From assembly GCA_035275065.1 (NCBI GenBank), contig DATENM010000061.1:1-64000 (forward strand): 64,000 nt of DNA, read 5' to 3'. The translations under genes were made by a program, and so were the position numbers. The stretch comes from Blastocatellia bacterium. Its GTDB lineage: Bacteria; Acidobacteriota; Blastocatellia; UBA7656. Shown here one piece after another: positions 42,367-53,033 of the stretch. Below the pieces are notes generated by a model. That model worked only from the letters and a program-made list of their open reading frames with translations, was not told where the DNA came from and did not search any database. How positions within the stretch are numbered: the first letter of the stretch is position 1; each line of letters starts with the position of its first letter.

Positions 42367-45171
42367 TCACTTGCCGGTCGAAGTGGTGCGGTAGGCGGCG
42401 GCTTTGTCGGGCTTGCCCCAGAGGCTGTAGAGGCGCAGCAGCCGCGCCCGCGCCCGCGCCGCCTGTTTGTCCGACTCGCCGCGCTTAGCCTTTATCGTCG
42501 TGTAGCCTTCAACCAGCAGCGGCTCGGCTTCATCGAACCGGCGCAGCGCCGTCAGGCAGCCGCCCAGCACACTGGCCGCGTCGCCGATCTGCCAGTTGCC
42601 CGCCGCCAGATCGCGGCGGCGATTTTCGAGCGCCTCTCTGAGCAGCGGCTCGGCTTCCGGCGCTTTGCCGCGCTCGCTTAAGACTAGCCCTAGCCCGACC
42701 ATCGTTGCGGTGATCTGCGCGTTGCCCGGCGGCAGCTTCTGCTTGCGGATGTCGAGCGTCTGGCGAAAGAGCGCTTCGGCATTCGCCACATCGCCCTTTT
42801 CGTAGAGCAGCCCCGCGAGGTTGTGCATGGCGACGGCGGTGTCTGCCGCGCGCTCGCCGTAGAGCCTGACATAGATGGCCAGCGATTCGCGCAACAGCGG
42901 CTCGGCCTCGGCGTAATTATTCTTTTGCATGAGCGTCTTCGCCAGATTGTTCAACCCTTGCGCGACCTCCTGGCTGTTGTTGCCGAGGGCGCGGCGGCGG
43001 ATGTCGAGCGATTCGCGGTACAGCGCTTCGGCCTCATCGGGCTTGCCCCGTTGATTCATCATCCACGCCAGGTTGTTCAAGCTTTCGGCGACCTGCGGAT
43101 GATTGTTGCCATAGACCTTGCGGCGAATCTCCAGCGCCTCGCGGAAGAGCGATTCCTGCTCCTGCTCAGAGTGGCCGCGCGTGCCGGCGACAAAGGCCAG
43201 GTAGTTCAGGTCAGCGGCGACCATCGGATGATCGTTGCCGAGCAGCCGGCGGTGGGTGGCCAGGGCTTCGTTGAAAAGCCGCTCGGCCTCTTCATACTCG
43301 CCCTTGTTGTAGAGCAGCCAGCCGAGATTATCGAGGCTCTCGGCGACCTCGCGATGCTCCGCGCCGTAGAGCTTGCGGCGAATGGCGAGCGCCTGACGCC
43401 AGACGGCTTCGGCCTCTTCGTAACGGTCGGTCGCCTGCAACAGCGTCCCCAGGCCGTTCAAGCTGGTGGCGGTCGCCGGGTTCTCGTCACCGAACAGCCG
43501 CCGTCTTATGGCCAGCGATTCGCGGTAGAGTGGCTCGGCCTCTGCGTAGCGGCTGCGGTCATAGTTGAGGATGGCGAGGCTCAACATGCTCTCGGCCACT
43601 TCGGGATGCTCGCGCCCGAAAAGCGCAAGCCGGATGTTGAGCGCCTTCTCCAGCACCGGCGCGGCGGCATCGTAAAGGCCGAGGCTCTCGTAAACCTGGC
43701 CGATGGTCGCCATCAATGTCGCCTGCACTTCGGGCTGGCCGCTCAACTCTCGGTCAATGCGCTCGGCGCCTTTGTCCAAAATCTCGCGCGCCGTCACGCT
43801 ATTGCCGCGCGATTCGCCGGGGTCAGAGACCTTGAAGATTTCCGCCAGGAACTGCGCCACCTGTCGGGCCTTGTCGCGCTCGCGGGCGGCGCGCACCGAC
43901 TGGCGGACGATGACGACTAACGACACGGCGAGCAGCAGCACGAAGGCCAGGGCGACGCTCACCGCGACCTTGTTGCGGGTGACGAATTTGCCGGCGCGAT
44001 ACGCGAAGGTGTCTTTACGGGCGATGACCGGCAACCCTTCGAGGTGACGGCGAATGTCTTCGGCAAACTGCTCGACCGAAGCGTAACGCCGCTGCGGCTC
44101 TTTGCGCAGCGCCATCAGGATAATGTTATCGAGATCACCTTTAAGCTGGGACGCCGTGCCGCGCGGACGTGACGGCGCGGTGGCCGAGGACGCTTTCGAT
44201 GCCGTTCCCGTGTCGTTGCGTCCCCGCGTCGCCGCATCACTGGGCAGATCGGGCACCTGCCCACAAATCACCTTTTCAATCTCGACCGGCGTGTAGCTCT
44301 TGAACTGATAAGGCCGGTGACCGGAAAGCAGCTCGTACAACAAAACGCCGAGCGAGTAGACATCGCTGGCGGTGGTGATCGGCAACCCCTTCACCTGTTC
44401 CGGGCTGGCGTAATCCGGCGTCATCGGCCGCAGGCTGGTCACGGTCGGTGCCAGGGTCTGAGCGTAGAGCTCTGGCTTGAGCAGTTTGGCGATGCCGAAA
44501 TCGAGCAGCTTGGGCGTGCCGTCAGGCGTCACCAGAATGTTCGACGGCTTGAGGTCGCGGTGGACGACGAGATTCTGATGCGCGAAGTGAACCGCGGAAC
44601 AGGCGGTGCGAAACAGCTTGAGGCGCTCGGCGGTCGTCAGCTTGTGCTCGTCGCAGAAGCGGTCAATCGGCTGGCCTTCGATATACTCCATCACGAAGTA
44701 AGGCAAGCCATCGTCGGTCGTGCCGCCGTCCAGCAGCCGGGCAATGTTCGGATGATCGAGCGAGGCCAGTATCTGCCGCTCGTTACGGAAGCGCGCGAGA
44801 ATCTGCTCGCTATCCATGCCGCGGCGCACCAGCTTGATGGCGACGCGCTTGCGGTATTGATCGTCGGCGCGCGCCGCCATAAAGACCGTGCCCATGCCGC
44901 CGTGGCCGATTTCGCGGATCAGCCGGTAAGGGCCGATCATGCGGCCTTCGGGCGCAGGCGCAGAGCCGGCAAGCGAGGGTGCGGCGGCGACCGCCGGCAT
45001 CTCCATGAAGTTTTGATCTTCTTCGTAAGAAACGATCAGCGATTCGACTTCGGCGCGCAGCGAGTCATCATCCTTGCAGACTTCGGTCAGCCATGCGGCA
45101 CGCGCCGCCGGGTCACGCGCCAGTGCCTCTTCGAGCAGGGCTTTCGCTTGTCGCCATCGTTCAGGAGTCAT
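42367..45171 (-). CDS. Ser/Thr protein kinase with TPR repeats
   Basis: 934 residues. N-terminal region, then Hanks-type kinase (about 80-370): glycine loop GHGGMGTVF, VAIKLVRR, HRDLKPSNIL, LLDFGIAKL and DYASPEQVKG. One membrane helix (about 395-420), then about ten tetratricopeptide repeats (about 470-920; unit LNNLAWMMNQRGKPDEAEAL). It is a membrane sensor kinase with a TPR tail. The ECF sigma gene directly upstream is on the same strand, a pairing frequent in Acidobacteriota; a REP-like palindrome lies between them. Confidence 0.93.
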   Translation of the reverse strand: MTPERWRQAKALLEEALARDPAARAAWLTEVCKDDDSLRAEVESLIVSYEEDQNFMEMPAVAAAPSLAGSAPAPEGRMIGPYRLIREIGHGGMGTVFMAARADDQYRKRVAIKLVRRGMDSEQILARFRNERQILASLDHPNIARLLDGGTTDDGLPYFVMEYIEGQPIDRFCDEHKLTTAERLKLFRTACSAVHFAHQNLVVHRDLKPSNILVTPDGTPKLLDFGIAKLLKPELYAQTLAPTVTSLRPMTPDYASPEQVKGLPITTASDVYSLGVLLYELLSGHRPYQFKSYTPVEIEKVICGQVPDLPSDAATRGRNDTGTASKASSATAPSRPRGTASQLKGDLDNIILMALRKEPQRRYASVEQFAEDIRRHLEGLPVIARKDTFAYRAGKFVTRNKVAVSVALAFVLLLAVSLVVIVRQSVRAARERDKARQVAQFLAEIFKVSDPGESRGNSVTAREILDKGAERIDRELSGQPEVQATLMATIGQVYESLGLYDAAAPVLEKALNIRLALFGREHPEVAESMLSLAILNYDRSRYAEAEPLYRESLAIRRRLFGDENPATATSLNGLGTLLQATDRYEEAEAVWRQALAIRRKLYGAEHREVAESLDNLGWLLYNKGEYEEAERLFNEALATHRRLLGNDHPMVAADLNYLAFVAGTRGHSEQEQESLFREALEIRRKVYGNNHPQVAESLNNLAWMMNQRGKPDEAEALYRESLDIRRRALGNNSQEVAQGLNNLAKTLMQKNNYAEAEPLLRESLAIYVRLYGERAADTAVAMHNLAGLLYEKGDVANAEALFRQTLDIRKQKLPPGNAQITATMVGLGLVLSERGKAPEAEPLLREALENRRRDLAAGNWQIGDAASVLGGCLTALRRFDEAEPLLVEGYTTIKAKRGESDKQAARARARLLRLYSLWGKPDKAAAYRTTSTGK

Positions 45172-45199
45172 CGAATCATCTGTCTATCAGCGTATGGAT

Positions 45200-45256
45200 G
45201 TGGCGCAAGGCGGTTAGCTTGCGCAAGACCAGACGCAAGCTGTTAGCTTGCGCCAC
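45200..45256. repeat. REP-like palindrome (imperfect copy)
   Basis: TGGCGCAAGGCGGTTAGCTT and following bases, then a loop, then CGCAAGCT...CTTGCGCCA. It shares its left arm with the perfect copy at 58365-58420; the right arm differs by a GTTAG block. It sits between sigma and kinase genes. Confidence 0.75.
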
Positions 45257-45260
45257 CTGC

Positions 45261-45845
45261 TCAATCCAGGGCTTCGGCGGCGGTCTTGAGCCGACGCCGT
45301 AGAAAGGCTTTGGCCGTCGTCCAGTCGCGCTTCACGGTCGTCGGCGAGATGGCCAACACCTCGGCGGTCTCTTCAATCGATAGACCGCCGAAGAAACGCA
45401 TTTCGACGACGCGGCTCTGCTGCGGGTCGAGCGCGCTCAACTCGTTAAGCGCGTGGTCGAGCGCGAGCAGGTCAATGTCCGGCGGCGCATAGCTGGCGCT
45501 GGCCTCGCTGATCGTCACCTTCAAGCCCCCGCCACCGCGCTTGGCGGCATGGCGGCGGCGCGCATGATCGACCAGTATCTGCCGCATCAAGCGCGCCGCC
45601 GCGCCGAAAAAATGCGCCCGCCCATGCCAATCAACGCGGCTCTCATCAACCAGCCGCAGGTAAGCTTCATGAACCAGGGCAGTCGGCTGCAAAGTGTGGC
45701 CCGCCGCCTCGCGTCGCAAGTAAGAGACCGCGACGCGGTGCAGCTCGTCATAGACGACAGGCATCAACCGGTCGAGCGCCGCCTGATCGCCGCCACTCCA
45801 TTCAAGTAGCAAATGGGTCACCTGGTTAGATGTTCGTACAGCCAT
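45261..45845 (-). CDS. ECF-type sigma factor paired with the TPR kinase
   Basis: 194 residues. Sigma-70 region 2 (about 10-95: LVHEAYLRLVDESRVDWHGR, RAHFFGAAARLMRQILVDHA) and region 4 HTH (about 130-190: MRFFGGLSIEETAEVLAI). This matches the sigma family found in Acidobacteriota (TIGR02999-like). It precedes the kinase gene, suggesting phosphorylation-linked control of transcription. Confidence 0.9.
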   Translation of the reverse strand: MAVRTSNQVTHLLLEWSGGDQAALDRLMPVVYDELHRVAVSYLRREAAGHTLQPTALVHEAYLRLVDESRVDWHGRAHFFGAAARLMRQILVDHARRRHAAKRGGGGLKVTISEASASYAPPDIDLLALDHALNELSALDPQQSRVVEMRFFGGLSIEETAEVLAISPTTVKRDWTTAKAFLRRRLKTAAEALD

Positions 45846-45919
45846 AACTCAGGCCCGCGCCATCGTAAGGTTAATCTCTTGTCGCGCGTAGGATATGCAA
45901 TTCCACAGTCGCCGTCAAT

Positions 45920-46393
45920 TTAAGTGGCGGGGTGGATGTCGTCAACCCAACGGACTTCTTCGGGCGCTTCGACGGCGGCGATGTCCAAGTTGACGACGAC
46001 CGGCTCCTGGCCGCTGCGCACCAGCACGCATTCGAGGCTATCGGAGGCGCTGGCGTTGATCTCTTGATGCGGCACGAACGGCGGCACGTAGATGAAATCG
46101 CCCGGCCCGGCTTCGGCGGTAAACTCCAGTTGCTCGCCCCAGCGCATGCGCGCCCGCCCGCGCACGACGTAGATGACGCTTTCAAGCTCGCCGTGGTGAT
46201 GCGCGCCGGTCTTGGCGTTCGCATGAATGACGACCGTGCCGGCCCAGAGCTTGGCTGCGCCGGCGCGGGCATGAGTGATGGCGGCGGCGCGATTCATCCC
46301 TTCGGTCTGCGGCGTGTTGGTGTCCAGCTCATCGGCATGCACGACGCGCACGCCGTGATGCTTCCAATCAGATTTTGTTCCATTGTTCATCAT
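45920..46393 (-). CDS. Cupin-fold protein
   Basis: 157 residues with one cupin_2 barrel: HHHGELESVIYVVRGRARMR (first His/Glu motif) and FVPHQEINAS (second motif with His). Metal-binding residues are kept. Probably a dioxygenase, isomerase or ligand-binding protein; substrate unknown. Confidence 0.8.
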   Translation of the reverse strand: MMNNGTKSDWKHHGVRVVHADELDTNTPQTEGMNRAAAITHARAGAAKLWAGTVVIHANAKTGAHHHGELESVIYVVRGRARMRWGEQLEFTAEAGPGDFIYVPPFVPHQEINASASDSLECVLVRSGQEPVVVNLDIAAVEAPEEVRWVDDIHPAT

Positions 46394-46419
46394 ATGGCTT
46401 TTCTCTCAAAGAGGCGTGA

Positions 46420-46827
46420 CTACCAGATCACCTCTACTAAACCAGAATCTATGATGCGGCTATCGCGCGTGATGAGTGGGAGGCCGAGACTAAGAGCCGC
46501 TGCGCAGATCAAGCCATCAAACGGATCATCGTTTGGAGGTATTTCGCTCGCAATATATATCTGCTCATTATCCAACTCAAGCGGCTGAAATGCCGGATTG
46601 CTGAATAGATCGCTAAAAAACTCTCGAGCCGAGCGGCGCAGGTTAATGCGATTGCGGCGCGCAAGCAAGCAGGTTTCCCATACAACGGCTGCCGGAATGT
46701 AGATGAGCTTCTCTTGTCGCTCACAAGCTTGGAAGTGGGCCAGCGCCAGTTTGCTTAAACTTCTTTGCCTCGCAGCATAAAAGATCAGCGGATGCGTGTC
46801 TGAAACGACGGCGGCTAATTCATCCAC
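46420..46827 (-). CDS. PIN-domain toxin (VapC-like)
   Basis: 135 residues. Acidic residues of a PIN nuclease are visible: DTHPLIF at the N terminus, VVWETCLLARR, NDDPFDGLICAAAL and ITRDSRI. VapC proteins cleave RNA. It overlaps the antitoxin-like gene by 8 bases, consistent with a toxin-antitoxin operon. Confidence 0.88.
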   Translation of the reverse strand: MDELAAVVSDTHPLIFYAARQRSLSKLALAHFQACERQEKLIYIPAAVVWETCLLARRNRINLRRSAREFFSDLFSNPAFQPLELDNEQIYIASEIPPNDDPFDGLICAAALSLGLPLITRDSRIIDSGLVEVIW

Positions 46828-47146
46828 GATTTCGCCCCTTTGAGGTGGGGCGCTTTACAGTAGCTGGTTTACGCTTAGTTCTCTTCGTTGCCGGAAACTG
46901 ATTTAGTGAACGGCGAAACAAAGAACGAATGTCAGCGTCCGCCTTTAATAAATCGGGGTCGGATTCGTTGATCACAATAGCGCCGGCGATGGAGCGATGC
47001 GGGCGATCATTGCCGCCGGTTCTGACGTTGCTGATCAGCTCGTCGAGAGCTTCGCTGACGCTGCGCGCATCTGATGCTTTTGCCCTGCCACGCAACCAGA
47101 GCAGATTCTCAGATGACAACGTGATTGAGATAGATTGCTTACTCAT
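46820..47146 (-). CDS. Antitoxin, ribbon-helix-helix-like
   Basis: About 108 residues: short N-terminal strand ISITLSSENLLWLRGRAK, helical SVSEALDELISN, then a basic C-terminal tail that probably blocks the toxin. ATG at 47146 fits better than the 47170 extension. It precedes the PIN toxin. Confidence 0.75.
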   Translation of the reverse strand: MSKQSISITLSSENLLWLRGRAKASDARSVSEALDELISNVRTGGNDRPHRSIAGAIVINESDPDLLKADADIRSLFRRSLNQFPATKRTKRKPATVKRPTSKGRNRG

Positions 47147-47178
47147 ATGACAATTATACGACAACAGCACAAAACCAC

Positions 47179-48552
47179 TTAATCCAGCTCGGCTTTCGCT
47201 TTGGCCAACGCCTGACCGACTCGCTCAGGCGAGGTGCCGCCGAGCGCCGGCTTGTTCGCTAATGATGATTCGAGCTTCAAAGCTTCATAAAGACTCTCTT
47301 CAAAGAGTGGCGAGAATTGCCTTAGCTCATCAAGCGAGAGTTGCTCCAGCGCCTTGCCCTGCTCGATGGCGTACGCAACACAGCGACCGACGACTTCGTG
47401 AGCGCGGCGAAACTCCAGACCGCGCCGCACCAGGTAATCGGCCAGGTCGGTCGCGTTCATGAAGCCATGCATCACCGCCTGGCGCGTGCGCTCGTCGTTG
47501 AGCCGCGTGTTGCGGAGCACCGTCGTCATCACCCGCAGTGCGCCATGCAGCGTATCCAGCGAATCAAACAGCGCCTCTTTGTCTTCCTGCATGTCTTTGT
47601 TATAAGCCAGCGGCAAGCCTTTCATTGTCGCAAGCAAAGCGGCGTGATGGCCAAAGACACGCCCCGCCTTGCCGCGAATTAATTCGAGCGAATCGGGGTT
47701 CTTCTTCTGCGGCATCAACGATGATCCGGTCGAGACGGCGTCCGACAATTCGATGAAGCCGAACTCGGTCGTCGAGTAGATGATGAAATCTTCGGCCAGC
47801 CGGCTCAGGTGCATCATCGCAATGGCCGCCGCCGCGACGAACTCGATGACGAAGTCGCGGTCGCTCACGGCATCGAGGCTATTGTCGCAGAGCCCATCGA
47901 ACCCTAGCCGCCGCGCCATCAGCTCGCGGTCAATCGCAAAGCCAGTGCCGGCAAGCGCCCCCGCGCCGAGCGGCAGGCGGTTGACGCGGCGGCGCGCATC
48001 CGTCAAGCGCTCGGCGTCGCGCTTGAACATCTCGAAATAAGCGAGCAGGTAATGCGCGAACAGCACCGGCTGCGCCCGCTGCATGTGCGTGTAGCCGGGC
48101 AGCACGGCATCCTGATTGGCTTCGGCCAGATCGATCAAAGCACGCTTGAGGTCGCGCACGATGGCGAGCGTTTGATCGATCCCGCCGCGCAGGAAAAGCC
48201 GCAGGTCGGTGGCGACCTGATCGTTGCGGCTGCGGCCCGTGTGCAGCTTGTAGCCGGCGTCGCCGACGATTGCGACCAGCTCGGCTTCGACAAAACTGTG
48301 AACGTCTTCACTGTCTCGGCTGTCCAGGTAAGCGGCGTCGGCGCGCGCACGGCTTAAGATTTCATCGAGTCCTTTAGCGATGCGCTCGACCTCTTCGCGA
48401 CTGAGAATGCCGGCGGCCTGCAAGGCTTCGGCCTGCGCCCGGCTGCCTTCGATGTCGGCTTCGAGCAGGCGGCGGTCAAAGCGGAACGAGGCGTTGAAGC
48501 GCGCGAACTCGGCATCGGCCTCGCCGGTGAATCTTCCTCCCCAGAGTTTCAT
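47179..48552 (-). CDS. argH: Argininosuccinate lyase
   Basis: 457 residues. Fumarase/ASL superfamily signature GSSLMPQKKNPD, plus HTGRSRNDQVATDLRL. It splits argininosuccinate to arginine and fumarate, the last step of arginine synthesis. It is outside the argR-argB operon, about 10 kb away, on the opposite strand. Start MKLWGGRF is family-typical; upstream codons to 48603 are dropped. Confidence 0.96.
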   Translation of the reverse strand: MKLWGGRFTGEADAEFARFNASFRFDRRLLEADIEGSRAQAEALQAAGILSREEVERIAKGLDEILSRARADAAYLDSRDSEDVHSFVEAELVAIVGDAGYKLHTGRSRNDQVATDLRLFLRGGIDQTLAIVRDLKRALIDLAEANQDAVLPGYTHMQRAQPVLFAHYLLAYFEMFKRDAERLTDARRRVNRLPLGAGALAGTGFAIDRELMARRLGFDGLCDNSLDAVSDRDFVIEFVAAAAIAMMHLSRLAEDFIIYSTTEFGFIELSDAVSTGSSLMPQKKNPDSLELIRGKAGRVFGHHAALLATMKGLPLAYNKDMQEDKEALFDSLDTLHGALRVMTTVLRNTRLNDERTRQAVMHGFMNATDLADYLVRRGLEFRRAHEVVGRCVAYAIEQGKALEQLSLDELRQFSPLFEESLYEALKLESSLANKPALGGTSPERVGQALAKAKAELD

Positions 48553-48678
48553 GTCATCACTCTCCGAGTGACGAGAATACCTGAGCCGGCGCGGCGCGCA
48601 CAACGCAGATCAGCTCAAGGGTTCATTTCGCGGCAAAAATCCGTTATGCTCTTTCAACCGATTGACGAGAGGACGCCT

Positions 48679-50742
48679 ATGTCAAACCATCGAACCGTTC
48701 ACGCCGCCTGTCCGCACGATTGCCCTGACACCTGCGCCATGCTGGTCGAAGTCACCGACGGTCGCGCCACCAGTGTCACGGGCGACGACGCGCACCCGAC
48801 GACGCGCGGCTTTCTCTGCACCAAGGTGACGCGCTACCTGGAGCGCGTCTATCATCCCGACCGCCTGCTCTACCCGATGCGCCGCAATGGGGCAAAGGGC
48901 GAAGGGCGCTTCACGCGCATCTCGTGGGACGAAGCCATCGGCGAAATCGCCGAGCGTTTCCGCGCCATCGCCGAATCGGCGGACGGCCCGGAAAGTATTA
49001 TGCCTTACAGTTATGGCGGGACGATGGGCGTCGTGCAGGGCGGCAGCATGGACCGGCGATTCTTTCACCGCCTGGGAGCGAGCAAGCTTGAGCGCACCAT
49101 CTGTTCGGCGGCCGGCGGCGCCGGATTGATTGCCACGCTCGGCAGCAAGGTCGGCACAGACATGGAGAATTTTCACCGCGCCCGGCTGATCGTGCTGTGG
49201 GGAACGAACACCCTGACCTCGAACATTCACCTGTGGCCGGAGATCAAAGAAGCGTTAGCCAACGGCGCGCGCCTCATCGGCATTGACCCTTATCGCAACC
49301 AGACGCTCGACCATTGCCATCAGTTCATTCAACTGCGACCGGGCACCGACGCGGCGCTGGCGCTCGCCGTCATGAACGTCATCATCAGCGAAGGGCTGTG
49401 CGATGATGATTACGTCGAAAAGCACACGCTCGGCTTTGAGCAGTTGAAAGGGCGCGCCGCCCAGTACCCGCCGTCGCGGGTCGCGGCGATCTGCGGCATC
49501 ACTGAAGAAGAGATCATCGGCTTTGCAAGAGAGTACGCGGCGACGCGCCCGGCGGTGATTCGCGTCAACTACGGCTTGCAGCGCCACGCCGGCGGCGGCA
49601 TGGCGGTGCGGACGATTGCCTGTCTGCCGGCGCTGACGGGAGCGTGGCGCGACGCCGGCGGCGGCGTCTTGCTGTCGACGAGCGGGGCGTTCGCGATGGA
49701 CGAAGGCGTGCTGCACCGGCCCGACCTGGCGCGCAACAATCCCCGCACGATCAATATGTCGCGGCTCGGCGAAGCATTGACCGAGCTAGAGCCGCCGGTG
49801 CGGGCGCTTTACGTTTACAACTCGAACCCGGCAGCGATTGCGCCCGATCAATCAAAGGTTCTCGAAGGCTTCAGGCGTGAAGACCTCTTCACCGTCGTTC
49901 ACGAACAGTTCCAGACCGACACCGCCGATTACGCGGACATTTTGCTGCCGGCAACCACGCAGCTTGAGCATCGCGATGTGATCAAGCCCTATGGGCATTA
50001 CTATCTCGTCCACAACGAGCCGGCCATCGCGCCGATGGGCGAAGCCAAGCCGAACTCTGAAGTCTTCCGCCTGCTTGCCCGCGCCATGGACTTTGCCGAG
50101 GACTGCTTCAATGATTCTGATGAAGACATCCTCCGTCAGGCGCTGGCGTCGAATAACCCGATGTTTGCGGGGCTGACGCTTGAGCAACTGGCGCGCGACG
50201 GCTGGGCGCGTTTGAATGTGCCGGAGACCTTCGCGCCCTTCGCCGAAGGCGGTTACGGCACGCCTTCGGGCAAGTGCGAGTTTTTCTCCGAGCGCTTGCG
50301 AGGCGAAGGGCTCGACCCGCTGCCGGACTATATTGCGCCGCGTGAATCGCCCGAAAGCGCGCCGCAACTGGCCGCGCGCTTTCCGATTCAACTGCTCAGC
50401 CCGCCGGCCAATTCGTTTCTCAACTCAACCTTCTCGCATCTCGCATCGTTCCTCAAGAGCGAGAAGCAACCGTTCGTGCTGATCAACGAAGCGGACGCCG
50501 GGCCGCGTCAGATTACCGACGGCGACCGCGTGCGCGTCTGGAATGCGCGCGGCGAATGCCTACTGGTGGCGCGCCTGTCGGATCGCATCAAGCCGGGCGT
50601 CGCCTGCGCGCTTTCGACCTGGTGGAATAAGCTCAGCCCCGGCCACCGCAACGTCAATCAAACGGTCTCGCAGGCGCTGACAGACATGGGCGGCGGCGCG
50701 ACGTTTTACGACAACCTGGTCGAAATCGCCAGAGCCGATTAG
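48679..50742 (+). CDS. Molybdopterin oxidoreductase
   Basis: 687 residues. N-terminal 4Fe-4S site ACPHDCPDTCAMLV with a later GFLCTK Cys, then molybdopterin domain (about 60-540) and a C-terminal dinucleotide-binding domain (about 560-680: LSPPANSFLNSTFSHLASF, ADAGPRQITDGDRVRVWN). No Tat signal is present, so it is cytoplasmic. No electron-transfer partner is beside it. Substrate unknown. Confidence 0.92.
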   Translation: MSNHRTVHAACPHDCPDTCAMLVEVTDGRATSVTGDDAHPTTRGFLCTKVTRYLERVYHPDRLLYPMRRNGAKGEGRFTRISWDEAIGEIAERFRAIAESADGPESIMPYSYGGTMGVVQGGSMDRRFFHRLGASKLERTICSAAGGAGLIATLGSKVGTDMENFHRARLIVLWGTNTLTSNIHLWPEIKEALANGARLIGIDPYRNQTLDHCHQFIQLRPGTDAALALAVMNVIISEGLCDDDYVEKHTLGFEQLKGRAAQYPPSRVAAICGITEEEIIGFAREYAATRPAVIRVNYGLQRHAGGGMAVRTIACLPALTGAWRDAGGGVLLSTSGAFAMDEGVLHRPDLARNNPRTINMSRLGEALTELEPPVRALYVYNSNPAAIAPDQSKVLEGFRREDLFTVVHEQFQTDTADYADILLPATTQLEHRDVIKPYGHYYLVHNEPAIAPMGEAKPNSEVFRLLARAMDFAEDCFNDSDEDILRQALASNNPMFAGLTLEQLARDGWARLNVPETFAPFAEGGYGTPSGKCEFFSERLRGEGLDPLPDYIAPRESPESAPQLAARFPIQLLSPPANSFLNSTFSHLASFLKSEKQPFVLINEADAGPRQITDGDRVRVWNARGECLLVARLSDRIKPGVACALSTWWNKLSPGHRNVNQTVSQALTDMGGGATFYDNLVEIARAD

Positions 50743-50799
50743 AGGATGTTGGTGGTAAAATTGAGGCGGCAAATCCGAACCCATCACTGACACGCGATT

Positions 50800-52971
50800 A
50801 TGACGACGAAGTTTTTTCAAGCAGCAATTCTTCTTCTACTGTTGTCGACATTGCTCGCGGCGCAAGCGCCGCCGACCACCACGCCATCGCGCAAGCCCTC
50901 GCTCAAACGCGACCGCACGCAACGCATCCTCTACCCGAAGATCATTCAGTATGAAGACGAGCGCTGGTCGCAGAATGACCTGTTAGAAATATTACAACTG
51001 CCGCACGGGGGGGCGCGCCGCCGCGCCTTGCTGGCGATGGCGCGCATCGGCTATCCGAGCGCCCTGGGCGCGCTCGTTGATGTATTGAACGCCGACCGCA
51101 GCGCCGAAAACCGCGACCCGGAATTGCGCGCCCTGGCCGCTTTCGCGCTCGGCGAGATCGAAAGCCAACACGCCGCCAGCTACCTGGTGCAGCACATCGA
51201 CCCGGCGGTCGAGTCGTCCGTGCTGGTGCGCGCCCGCTGCGCCGAAGCGCTCGGCAAGATCGCTTCCAGCAAGATGGCCGCCGCGGCGCTCGGCGATTAT
51301 GGCGTCAAAGGCATCGCCGAGCAGCTTGTGGCCTTGCTGCCGTCGCCGGAAAAACCGTTCGCCAGCGAAGATCATAAGCTGCTGGTCGAGCTAACCTTGA
51401 CGGCGCTCTTGCGCCTGCGCCAGCCGACGACCGTCGAAGCGATCAGTACGCAACTGCATTCGCCCGACCCCGACATACGCTGGCAGGCGGCCAACGCCCT
51501 GGCGCGCATTCGCGACGGCATTCAGCCCGCCGTGACTCACCTGCTGCCTTTGCTCGACGACACCAACCCGCTGGTGCGGGCCAACGCCGCGCGCGCGCTC
51601 GGCGTCGCCAAAGCGGCACCGGCGACGGATGGCTTAATCAAGCGGCTCGCTGACACCGACGCGCGCGTCGTCGCCGCGGCCATCAACGCGCTCGGCGCCA
51701 TCGCCGACGCCAAAGCGGTTGACCCGCTCGTCGCCTCAGGCAATGCGCAGTTGGCCGATTACCGCGCTTTCGACCGCGACAAGTCAGGCGTGCCGCCGCA
51801 GCAAAATCTCTTGCTGTTGATCGCCACGGCGCTCGGCAACATCAAGGACCCGCGCGCCCTGCCCTTCCTCAAAGCCTTGCGGCAGGCCGATGGCAAGCTC
51901 GGCGCTTTCCCCGAAGTCGAAGTCGCGCTGGCGCGCTTCGGCGAAAAAGAGTTCTTTGATGTGCCGGCGGCCGTAAAGCTGGCGGCGAATGATTGGCGGG
52001 CGATGGCCTATTACGCGCAGGGTCTCGGGCAGCTCGGCGGCGAGCGGGCGCGCGCGATCTTGCTCGATCTACTCAGCGGCAAAAGTTACGGAAAGCCCGA
52101 CAGCCGTGCCTTGCCGAATATTCTCAATGCCATGGCGGCCGCGAAAGTCGAAGGCTTGCGCGACACGCTGCTCGAACAACTGAAAGCCGATGATGTCGTC
52201 GTGCGCGCCACGGCTGCCGAATTGTTAGGCGATACGGATGACGCCAGCGAGAAGGTGACGAGCGCCCTGGAAGCGGCTTATAAAGCGGCGCGCAAGGACC
52301 CGATGAATGACGCCCGCGTGGCTATTCTCGAAGCCGCGCAGAAGCTCAAGCACCCGCTGAACCTGCAAGCCCTGGCCGACGAGACGCGCGACGAAGATTA
52401 TGTCGTCCGCCGCAAGGCTGCCGAGCTGCTGGTGCAATCAAAGTTCGATATGAGCGCGCAGAAGCTGACCATCGGCAAGGTCGCCACAGGCCATGACAAG
52501 AAGTACTGGCAGCGCATGGCACAGCTCACGGAATCGCGGCAGCGGCCCGTCGCCGTGATTCATACCCGGAAGGGCGACATCCGCATCGAGCTTTACAGTC
52601 AGGACGCGCCGATGACCGTGGATAATTTCATGAAGCTGGCGCGCTCAGGCTATTACAACGGCCTGGAGTTCGTGCGCGTCGTGCCGAACTTCGTGATTCA
52701 AGGCGGCGACCCGCGCGGCGATCAGAACGGCGGGCCGGGTTATCAGATACGCGATGAGATCAACCTGCGACGTTACCAGACGGGCACCGTCGGGATGGCG
52801 CTGTCGGGCAAGGACACCGGCGGCAGCCAGTTCTTCATCACGCACGCGCCGCAGCCGCATCTGGATGGCGGCTATACGGTCTTCGGGCAGGTCATCGAAG
52901 GAATGGATGTGGTGAACCGCATCGCTCGCGGCGATAAGATGGAGCGCGTCGAGATCATCGAGCCGAAATAA
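50800..52971 (+). CDS. HEAT-repeat protein fused to cyclophilin PPIase
   Basis: 723 residues: signal peptide, then HEAT repeats (about 65-560; units such as [20 protein letters not shown]), then a C-terminal cyclophilin domain (about 580-720: [57 protein letters not shown]). It is expected to be an extracytoplasmic folding factor with a protein-binding scaffold. Confidence 0.92.
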   Translation: MTTKFFQAAILLLLLSTLLAAQAPPTTTPSRKPSLKRDRTQRILYPKIIQYEDERWSQNDLLEILQLPHGGARRRALLAMARIGYPSALGALVDVLNADRSAENRDPELRALAAFALGEIESQHAASYLVQHIDPAVESSVLVRARCAEALGKIASSKMAAAALGDYGVKGIAEQLVALLPSPEKPFASEDHKLLVELTLTALLRLRQPTTVEAISTQLHSPDPDIRWQAANALARIRDGIQPAVTHLLPLLDDTNPLVRANAARALGVAKAAPATDGLIKRLADTDARVVAAAINALGAIADAKAVDPLVASGNAQLADYRAFDRDKSGVPPQQNLLLLIATALGNIKDPRALPFLKALRQADGKLGAFPEVEVALARFGEKEFFDVPAAVKLAANDWRAMAYYAQGLGQLGGERARAILLDLLSGKSYGKPDSRALPNILNAMAAAKVEGLRDTLLEQLKADDVVVRATAAELLGDTDDASEKVTSALEAAYKAARKDPMNDARVAILEAAQKLKHPLNLQALADETRDEDYVVRRKAAELLVQSKFDMSAQKLTIGKVATGHDKKYWQRMAQLTESRQRPVAVIHTRKGDIRIELYSQDAPMTVDNFMKLARSGYYNGLEFVRVVPNFVIQGGDPRGDQNGGPGYQIRDEINLRRYQTGTVGMALSGKDTGGSQFFITHAPQPHLDGGYTVFGQVIEGMDVVNRIARGDKMERVEIIEPK

Positions 52972-53033
52972 GCAGCGGCCCGACTGTCGTCTGATAGCGG
53001 GGCTCAAATCGGTTAAGAGGGGAAGATAAGAGG

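Noticed and set aside
42823..43920. 365-codon plus-strand frame
   Set aside because: It is antisense to the TPR part of the kinase; codon pattern and homology support the minus strand.
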